From assembly GCA_964521285.1 (NCBI GenBank), contig CAZFQS010000033.1, forward strand, positions 1 through 25,639: DNA of 25,639 bases, given 5' to 3'. Shown piece after piece: positions 8,622 through 14,648 of this stretch. The translations under genes were made by a program, and so were the position numbers. The notes under the pieces are model-generated. The model did not search any database. It was not told where the DNA came from and saw only the letters and a list, made by a program, of their open reading frames with translations. The number at the start of each line of letters is the position of its first letter. Within the stretch, counting starts at the first letter, position 1. Source of the stretch: G020354785 sp964521285. GTDB lineage: Bacteria > Bacteroidota > Bacteroidia > Bacteroidales > UBA10428.

Positions 8622-10193
8622 TTAATTTATAGTTTTATTTTTCTTTTTTTTCTCCAGCCATCCTGAATAAGTTAAATTGCCAATATTCTCAGGGCTTTTA
8701 AACATCAAACTTGCAATGTAACCAACAGTAAATAATACAATATGACTGTATACTCCCAGCATAAATTTATGGTGGGTAAAATTATACCTCCCAAGATCGA
8801 GCAACAGGTGTTTTTCATTTCCCGCACCCAGGGGAGTGGATGTTATCACAGCATATGCAGTAAAAACAACGCTTGCAGCAATTCCAATATAAACGCCCTG
8901 CCTGTTGGCTCTTTTAGTAAATATTCCCAGAAGAAACATTCCGGCAATACCCCCTGAAAATATTGAGTATAACGTAAATACTATTCCCAGAACTCCTTCA
9001 CCTTCCTTGTGAACATAATACATAGCAACAAAGATTGATGCCAGTCCTGCCAGAATGATCACAAGCTTGCTCACAAATACACGCTGTTTTTCCGTGCTGG
9101 AAGGTTTGAATCGTATATAATAATCTTCTGTAAATACTGCAGACAGACAATTAAGATCTGAATCGAGACTGGAAATTGCTGCAGCAAGGAGGGCAGCAAG
9201 TACAATCCCTATAACTCCTGTGGGTAACCTGGTCATTATGAAATGAGGAAAAACTGCATCGGGATCTATATTTTGAGGCAAAACACCCCCACCAAGTTTA
9301 TAATAAGCAAACAATGCTGTTCCTACAAACATAAATAATGCCCATACGGGGACACAAAGAAAAACACCCATTAAAGATGCCTTAATTGCCTTTTTATCGG
9401 ACCTTGCTGTTAAGTAACGCTGGACAATAGTCTGATCAGTACCATATTTCTGTATTGCATAGAAAATACCGTTCAATACCATTACTACAAATGTTAACTG
9501 CACAAAATCTATTTTATATGGGCCAAAGCCTGTCCGCCCGTTTTCATATGCTGTAGTCCAGATAGCAGGTAATCCGCCATTTGTTGTTAATACAATAATA
9601 AGCAGCACTATTATCCCGCCTGCTATAAGAGTAAATCCCTGTATGACATCCATCCATATAACCGCTTCCATTCCCCCTATCAATGTGATGAAAAGCACAA
9701 CAAATCCAATAATCCATATCATCTCCGTTGTATTGAATCCTGTCATTTTTGAAAAGGCTAAGGCTATAAGAAAGAATACAGTTCCCATCTTTGAAAAGTG
9801 GGCCAGAAAAAAACCAAGAGAACTATACAGCCTTGCCAGAAAGCCAAAACGCTGTTCGAAATATTCATATGCACTTAGTTTGATAACATTACGGTATAAG
9901 GGCACAACAAAGCCTATGAAGAATAAAAGTACTATAGGAACCATCATTCCCTGCAATAACAGGATCCAGTTGGACGAGTATCCTTCTCCGGGATATGCCA
10001 GAAAAGTAATACTGCTTATAAGGGTTGCCAGGATCGACATTCCAACTGCCCAGGCAGGGATAGAACCGCCAGCTTTAAAAAACTTTTTAATACTGTTCTG
10101 GTTCCTGGAAAACTTCAGACCAACAATTATGGGAATTATCAGTGAAATAGCGATAATCAAATAGTCCCATAACTGTAAATTTGAGCTGTCCAT
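8622..10193 (-). CDS. Sodium:solute symporter (SSS family), probable sugar or sugar-acid uptake
   Basis: A 523-residue inner-membrane protein with about 13 hydrophobic segments. SSS-family traits include the N-terminal segment DYLIIAISLIIPIIVGLKF, KAGGSIPAWAVGMS at the start of the second helix, a YGTDQTIVQRYL motif in the middle, and DSDLNCLSAVFTEDYY before a late helix. By family it couples sodium import to uptake of small organic solutes. Here it would take products from the periplasm into the cytoplasm for the adjacent kinase, dehydrogenase and aldolase-like enzymes. It starts 12 bases after the kinase stop and is followed by susC, so it is almost certainly co-transcribed with both. A strongly basic tail (KKKKNK) is cytoplasmic in most models. 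The exact substrate cannot be read from the sequence; a uronate derivative or short sugar acid fits the context. Confidence 0.92.
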   Translation of the reverse strand: MDSSNLQLWDYLIIAISLIIPIIVGLKFSRNQNSIKKFFKAGGSIPAWAVGMSILATLISSITFLAYPGEGYSSNWILLLQGMMVPIVLLFFIGFVVPLYRNVIKLSAYEYFEQRFGFLARLYSSLGFFLAHFSKMGTVFFLIALAFSKMTGFNTTEMIWIIGFVVLFITLIGGMEAVIWMDVIQGFTLIAGGIIVLLIIVLTTNGGLPAIWTTAYENGRTGFGPYKIDFVQLTFVVMVLNGIFYAIQKYGTDQTIVQRYLTARSDKKAIKASLMGVFLCVPVWALFMFVGTALFAYYKLGGGVLPQNIDPDAVFPHFIMTRLPTGVIGIVLAALLAAAISSLDSDLNCLSAVFTEDYYIRFKPSSTEKQRVFVSKLVIILAGLASIFVAMYYVHKEGEGVLGIVFTLYSIFSGGIAGMFLLGIFTKRANRQGVYIGIAASVVFTAYAVITSTPLGAGNEKHLLLDLGRYNFTHHKFMLGVYSHIVLFTVGYIASLMFKSPENIGNLTYSGWLEKKKKNKTIN

Positions 10194-10205
10194 TTCCTCA
10201 ATAAT

Positions 10206-11396
10206 TTAATCATAATCAATATCATTAATCTGCTGCATATCCTGCGGAATTCCGACATTATCAGGCCAGTAGTAACTTCCCGGCTTCGTAGTCAAACAAA
10301 GGTTTGGAAATCCTTCAATTTTCATTCGTATAACGCCGGTATCCAGCTCCTGTATCGGAAACAACTTTTTAATATTCAGATATTTTAATACAACAGAAGT
10401 TGTGCTCCCTCCTTCAATTAATAATTCGTTCAGATCAATCCTTCCCACAACTCTTTTTATAAGTTCCCCTATATTTTCCATCAGTCTGAATGCAATGTCA
10501 GGTTCATTGCTTGGTGAATGTATAATTGATGCAATAACTTTCCGGTTTTCCTTGATGCCTTTAACAATATCATCAGCCCAGTAATCAAGACAGGCAGGAT
10601 CGAAGTTTTTATTGAAATATATTTCCTTTGGCATATTTGAAATATAATGCCCGTCAGCTTTTATATTACCTGGAAAATGATTGTCCCTGGGGAATGTACT
10701 TCCCAGTACAAAAAGAGCTTTATCCCCAAACGGCACCCGGGGTTTTTGTTTTTTTGAATGTGATAACCGCATCCTGTCAAGTATTGCATTAAAGAAGCCT
10801 GATGCCCCGGCAAGCAAAGTATGCTCATCCATATGGATCGCCCATTTTTTCAAATCATCAAAATCTGATACATCACCAATAATCAATCCGGTTTTGGGTA
10901 ATTTATCATCCGGCTTAAGGTTATAAAAAAGAGATCTTTCATTTGCACCTAATATCTCCTTTACCGCAGATGATCGAATCGGATATTGAGGGTCTGAAGA
11001 AAAACGGGTTTCATTCAAAGGTATATCGTCAATGTAATAAATGCCATCCCTGATAATTCTTTTAAAAACAGGATTTGCCGCAATTACTAATGCCCTTCTT
11101 TTACCCGAGACTTTCATTTGAGCTAATAGTTCTTCCTTTATATTTCCCCTTAACACAGAATCGATTTTCTTAAAAATAAGCACTGGATTAAATTGCAGAA
11201 GATGTTCAGTAATCTGCGCAATCTGCTTTGATGCTTCATCAGCCCGGAGCGAGCGTGTGTCAGTAGCAATAATAATCAAATCGGCATTACGATTCCGAAT
11301 TGGCTCAGTTTCAATAATGACATTCAGTCCGTGCCTTAGTCCAATTCCTCCTATCTCGGCTGCTCCTGTAAAATCATCTGCAATAGCTGCAATCAT
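10206..11396 (-). CDS. DUF1537 four-carbon acid sugar kinase family protein
   Basis: This is a cytoplasmic kinase of the family that includes the D-threonate, L-threonate and D-erythronate kinases (DtnK, LtnK/OtnK, DenK). The N-terminal sugar-acid-binding half shows ADDFTGA at residues 7-13 and KKIDSVLRGN at 76-85. The C-terminal nucleotide-binding half has LIEGGSTTS near 326-334 and DTGVIRM near 352. At 396 residues it is slightly short for the family (usually a little over 400). Two usually conserved places look altered: the segment at 231-240 reads LGSTFPRDNH, and the last glycine-rich motif reads KPGSYYWP. It lies 22 bases after pdxA2; kinase plus PdxA2 is the established pairing for making 4-phospho-D-threonate and oxidising it to DHAP and CO2. 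The family is secure; the substrate could be another sugar acid. Confidence 0.9.
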   Translation of the reverse strand: MIAAIADDFTGAAEIGGIGLRHGLNVIIETEPIRNRNADLIIIATDTRSLRADEASKQIAQITEHLLQFNPVLIFKKIDSVLRGNIKEELLAQMKVSGKRRALVIAANPVFKRIIRDGIYYIDDIPLNETRFSSDPQYPIRSSAVKEILGANERSLFYNLKPDDKLPKTGLIIGDVSDFDDLKKWAIHMDEHTLLAGASGFFNAILDRMRLSHSKKQKPRVPFGDKALFVLGSTFPRDNHFPGNIKADGHYISNMPKEIYFNKNFDPACLDYWADDIVKGIKENRKVIASIIHSPSNEPDIAFRLMENIGELIKRVVGRIDLNELLIEGGSTTSVVLKYLNIKKLFPIQELDTGVIRMKIEGFPNLCLTTKPGSYYWPDNVGIPQDMQQINDIDYD

Positions 11397-11418
11397 TTTT
11401 AAATTGTTGTATGTATAA

Positions 11419-12453
11419 TCATTTTAAGAGTTTCACAGCATATTCTATGGCCTGGTTCAATGCAACCGGACTGGCTATTCCTTTACCTGCAATTTCAAAA
11501 GCTGTTCCGTGATCAACTGAAGTACGTATAATAGGAAGTCCGAGTGTTATATTAACACCACTCACGTTTTTCATCCTTTTTTCCTCTTCATCCCATTTGA
11601 ATCCTAACAGCTTAAAGGGTATATGACCTTGATCATGATACATCGCAACACATCCGTCATATTTTCCACCGTAGGTTAATGCAAAAAGTGTATCGGGTTG
11701 TACCGGACCTTCGACCTTAATTCCTGATTTTTTCCCCTCTTCAATAGCCGGTATAATCTCCTTAGCTTCTTCATAGCCAAATAACCCTCCATCGCTGGAA
11801 TGAGGATTGAGGCCTGCCACTCCAATCCTTGGAGAGTGAATCCCAAACTTTTTAAGCGCACTATTAAACATAAGAATTACATCCAGTACACGTTCTTTTT
11901 TTATCATGTCACACGCTTTGCGCAATTGAACATGAGTAGTGACATGTGCCACTTTAAAATTTTTATCTGCCAGCATCATAACATATTTCCGGGTATTGGT
12001 AAAATGGGCATAAATCTCAGTCTGCCCTGAAAAATGGTAACCGGCTTTATTAATAGATTCCTTATTGACAGGTCCTGTAACAGTTGCATTAACCTTACCC
12101 TGCATGGCCAGGTCGACAGCTGCCTTTACTGCCCGAAAAGCAAGATCACCTGCCTCTGCAGATATTTCTCCAAAACGTATTTTATTTGTATTCACTCCGC
12201 TGACTTCATATATATTCAATACTCCTTCCCTGAAGTCTGCCTGTGATATTTCTGTTATTCTGTTTATGCTTATATCTGCCCCGGCTGTTTTAATCGCGGT
12301 TTCCATTATAGATGTATTCCCTATAAGGACAGGATTACAAGTATTGTAAATCGTGTTTTTTCCAATAGCTTTGACTGCTATCTCAGGTCCTATGCCAGCA
12401 GGATCGCCCATTGTAACAGCAAGTACAGGGATATATTTTTTGGGGTGTCTCAT
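11419..12453 (-). CDS. pdxA2: PdxA2-type 4-phospho-sugar-acid dehydrogenase
   Basis: A 344-residue member of the PdxA family, whose PdxA2 branch oxidatively decarboxylates 4-phospho-D-threonate to DHAP. It shows the N-terminal MGDPAGIGPEI motif, VTGPVNKE, GQTEIYAH, and the three histidines expected to bind the catalytic divalent metal: H174 (VTTH), H218 (NPH) and H273 (MYHDQGH). The C-terminal TLGLPIIRTSVDHGTAF block is also intact, so it should be active. Its gene overlaps the upstream DapA-family gene by 4 bases (ATGA), implying coupled translation, and the DUF1537 kinase follows 22 bases later. That context favours sugar-acid catabolism over vitamin B6 synthesis, the role of the true PdxA. 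The call rests on family motifs plus neighbours; biochemical specificity is not visible. Confidence 0.9.
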   Translation of the reverse strand: MRHPKKYIPVLAVTMGDPAGIGPEIAVKAIGKNTIYNTCNPVLIGNTSIMETAIKTAGADISINRITEISQADFREGVLNIYEVSGVNTNKIRFGEISAEAGDLAFRAVKAAVDLAMQGKVNATVTGPVNKESINKAGYHFSGQTEIYAHFTNTRKYVMMLADKNFKVAHVTTHVQLRKACDMIKKERVLDVILMFNSALKKFGIHSPRIGVAGLNPHSSDGGLFGYEEAKEIIPAIEEGKKSGIKVEGPVQPDTLFALTYGGKYDGCVAMYHDQGHIPFKLLGFKWDEEEKRMKNVSGVNITLGLPIIRTSVDHGTAFEIAGKGIASPVALNQAIEYAVKLLK

Positions 12454-13376
12454 TTTATAAGATTATTATCTCCGGTCAATGCTGCCTTTATTATCGCTTT
12501 AATTTGGACCTGAACTTTAGGACCCAAATTAGTTATTGGGGGTGCTACATAAGGCTGGCATAAACCAAAAGCCGACATCATGGTTTTCAACACAGGAATT
12601 GATTCACTTATACTTTTATCTTTCATGCATAGTACTGAAATCTGGTTAATCTTATCCTGTAAATCATGAGCTTCCATATCTTTACCCCTAATCGTTAATT
12701 CATATAGATCTCTGTAATATTTAGGTATTAAATTGCCTGCACTGGGGACAACTCCATCAGCGCCGTTTAATAAAGCATAAGCGGATTGCTCAGCCCAGCC
12801 GGCCAAAAAAACAAAATCTGTCCTGTACTTCCATAGTTTTATTGAATGGTCAAGGCGCTCCATACCTCTCTCCGAATCTTTTACACCGGCAATATTTGAA
12901 TGATAACTAAGCTGATCTATTATTTCCAGAGGGATGGAGATTTTTGTTGTAAAGGGATTGTTGTAAAGAAAAAGGGGCCCCGAAATACTTTCAGCAAGCT
13001 GTTCATAATAGCGTATCATTTGATCGGGTGATAATGGATAATAAAAAGGAAGATGGGCTACTACTGCATCAACTCCCATGTCAAAATACATTTTAGCTTT
13101 ATCAACAGATTCCTGCAAACAATTTTCAGAAATTCCGGCATATACTGTTATTCTTTTATTCACATGTTCAACAACTGATTTTACAAGTTCATTTTTTTGT
13201 TTGCCTGGAATAGAAGCAGATTCTCCGGTTGTACCAAGAATAAAGGGAGAGATATGTGTATTCAGAAAAGTATCCAGGATCATTTCTACAGCCCTTGCGT
13301 CTGTTGATAAATCCCTGTTAAATGGCGTGACCATGGGTACTATTATTCCTTTGTATTTTTTTTCTGTTTTTTTCAT
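12450..13376 (-). CDS. DapA-family (DHDPS/NAL superfamily) aldolase or dehydratase, sugar-acid type
   Basis: A 308-residue TIM-barrel enzyme of the class I, Schiff-base-forming DapA/NanA superfamily. It has GTTGES at 48-53, catalytic tyrosine Y138 (LYNNP) and Schiff-base lysine K166 (AGVKDSE). At the position of the carboxylate-binding arginine of lysine-pathway DHDPS (five residues after the tyrosine) it has threonine 143, so a lysine-biosynthesis role is unlikely. Relatives act on pyruvate-derived substrates such as 2-keto-3-deoxy sugar acids, either splitting them to pyruvate plus an aldehyde or dehydrating them. The gene overlaps pdxA2 by 4 bases and lies 49 bases after the LacI gene, so it is the first enzyme of the putative operon. 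The superfamily call is firm; a 2-keto-3-deoxy-aldonate type substrate is an inference from the pectin context. Confidence 0.87.
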   Translation of the reverse strand: MKKTEKKYKGIIVPMVTPFNRDLSTDARAVEMILDTFLNTHISPFILGTTGESASIPGKQKNELVKSVVEHVNKRITVYAGISENCLQESVDKAKMYFDMGVDAVVAHLPFYYPLSPDQMIRYYEQLAESISGPLFLYNNPFTTKISIPLEIIDQLSYHSNIAGVKDSERGMERLDHSIKLWKYRTDFVFLAGWAEQSAYALLNGADGVVPSAGNLIPKYYRDLYELTIRGKDMEAHDLQDKINQISVLCMKDKSISESIPVLKTMMSAFGLCQPYVAPPITNLGPKVQVQIKAIIKAALTGDNNLIK

Positions 13377-13425
13377 TATTCCTTAAGTAAGCTGTTGAAA
13401 AAACAATTTTGGTGTCCTGTCTTAT

Positions 13426-14445
13426 TTAACAAGAGCTTCTGATCATCAGCTCAGTTTTTAAAATCACACTAACTGTGGAACGTGAAGGATCCTTGATACG
13501 TAAAATAAGTTGTTCTGCTGCCCTCTTGCCTATTTCATAAGCGGGTTGTCTCACTGCAGTGAGCGGCGGATTAAGGGAGATAGACCAGTACATATCATCA
13601 AAACCTATAATTGCTATCTGACCGGGAATTTTTAATCCCTTTTTATGAATGGTCTCCAATGCTCCAAGGGTTATCAGATTGTTCCCGGCAAAGATGGCAT
13701 CAGGAGGATCAGGAAGCCGTAATAACTCTTCACATAGTTTCACACCGCTTTCATGCCTTGAATCTCCATATTTGATAAGATTCCTGTCAATTGCCAGTCC
13801 GTTTGCATCTAATGCATCCAGATAACCCTGCTCCCGCTGCTGGCTCGATGGAATCTGAGGCAGCCCTGAAATATATGCAATTCGTTTATATCCTGATTTG
13901 GCAAGATGGTCCACAGCAGAGAATGCTCCAACCCGGTTCTCAACAAGCACTACATCGACATCTACTCCTGATAATCCTCTGTCCACACATACTATCGGCA
14001 ATCCTTTCCTGACAAGGTTAATTACTTTCTGGTCATGCTCATTGGTCGGGGCAGCTATTAATCCGTCTATTGATTCTGACTGAAGGATGTCAAGATAGAG
14101 CATTTCCTTTCTTTCATCCTGTGCAAAATTGCACATAATAAGGGCATACTTGTTTTCGTATGCCACATCCTCAATACCTCTTAATACCTCAACATAAAAA
14201 GGATTCTGAATATCGGGTATTAACACACCAAGCAGATTACTGGAAACATTCCTGTTTCTAAGCCGCTGGGCAACCCTGTTTGGACTATACTTAAGTTCCC
14301 TGATCACTTGCTGTACCTTTAAGCGGGTTTCAGGATTAACATTCGGACTGTTGTTTATAACCCTTGAAACAGTAGCAGTTGATACGCCGGCCTTCTCAGC
14401 AACCTTATTCAAGCTAACAATTTTGTAAACGTTTTCATTTGTCAT
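13426..14445 (-). CDS. LacI-family transcriptional regulator
   Basis: A 339-residue repressor-type regulator. The N-terminal helix-turn-helix (about 11-32; LNKVAEKAGVSTATVSRVIN) is followed by the LacI hinge region (KYSPNRVAQRLRNR, 52-65) and a periplasmic-binding-protein-like sensor domain from about 70 to the end. That domain has LLGVLIPDIQNPFY, AIFAGNN and IAIIGFDD typical of the family. It should bind a palindromic operator and release it on binding a sugar or sugar-acid effector. It is first in the minus-strand gene run and divergent from the GH2 gene, with matching operator-like sites upstream of and inside its own 5' end. A LacI protein rather than a hybrid two-component system or ECF sigma/anti-sigma pair is therefore the only visible local regulator. 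The family is certain; the effector is unknown. Confidence 0.95.
   Translation of the reverse strand: MTNENVYKIVSLNKVAEKAGVSTATVSRVINNSPNVNPETRLKVQQVIRELKYSPNRVAQRLRNRNVSSNLLGVLIPDIQNPFYVEVLRGIEDVAYENKYALIMCNFAQDERKEMLYLDILQSESIDGLIAAPTNEHDQKVINLVRKGLPIVCVDRGLSGVDVDVVLVENRVGAFSAVDHLAKSGYKRIAYISGLPQIPSSQQREQGYLDALDANGLAIDRNLIKYGDSRHESGVKLCEELLRLPDPPDAIFAGNNLITLGALETIHKKGLKIPGQIAIIGFDDMYWSISLNPPLTAVRQPAYEIGKRAAEQLILRIKDPSRSTVSVILKTELMIRSSC
14424..14435. promoter_or_regulatory. Putative LacI-type operator inside the 5' end of the lacI-family gene
   Basis: TGTAAACGTTTT with the palindromic core AAACGTTT, whose central CG is typical of LacI-family operators. It spans codons 4-8 of the regulator. 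The same 12 bases occur at 14492-14503, and the match extends to 15 of 16 bases. This suggests autoregulation, with bound repressor blocking elongation or forming a loop to the upstream site. Confidence 0.6.
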
Positions 14446-14491
14446 ATAGCTTATATTAAGATAGTTATATTAAATACTTTATTATATTATA

Positions 14492-14503
14492 TGTAAACGT
14501 TTT
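14492..14503. promoter_or_regulatory. Putative LacI-type operator in the divergent intergenic region
   Basis: TGTAAACGTTTT, identical to the site at 14424-14435 and 68 bases from it, with core AAACGTTT. It lies between the regulator gene and the GH2 gene, just upstream of a TAGATTTG element reading towards GH2. It is well placed to control both directions. The paired identical occurrence is the main support. Confidence 0.65.
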
Positions 14504-14528
14504 AATTGCAATATTAATTTTATTAAGA

Positions 14529-14544
14529 TAGATTTGCAAATAAA
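14529..14544. promoter_or_regulatory. Possible overlapping divergent -7 promoter elements
   Basis: On the plus strand TAGATTTG (14529-14536) fits the Bacteroidota -7 consensus TAnnTTTG exactly, with ATTG about 20 bases upstream as a weak -33 element. On the minus strand the adjoining bases read TTTATTTG, one mismatch from the consensus, facing the LacI gene. The two share the palindrome ATTTGCAAAT. If used, the GH2 leader would be roughly 105 bases. No transcript data are available. Confidence 0.35.
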
Positions 14545-14648
14545 TTCCAATAAAATCCTTTTTTTAGATGTAAATTAACGGTCAGAACAATTTCTAACCT
14601 TATAAACACCTTAAAATTTGCAGGTTATATTCTTTTAACAAATAATTC

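Noticed and set aside
9643..10164. A 173-codon plus-strand open frame
   Set aside because: It is antisense to the symporter, whose hydrophobic helices produce long open complementary frames; no start signal or domain supports it.
11419..12453. PdxA for pyridoxal phosphate synthesis
   Set aside because: The coupled DapA-family gene and the adjacent DUF1537 kinase indicate the PdxA2 catabolic branch; no other vitamin B6 gene is present.
12450..13376. Lysine-pathway dihydrodipicolinate synthase
   Set aside because: Threonine replaces the key arginine after the catalytic tyrosine, and the neighbours are catabolic sugar-acid genes.
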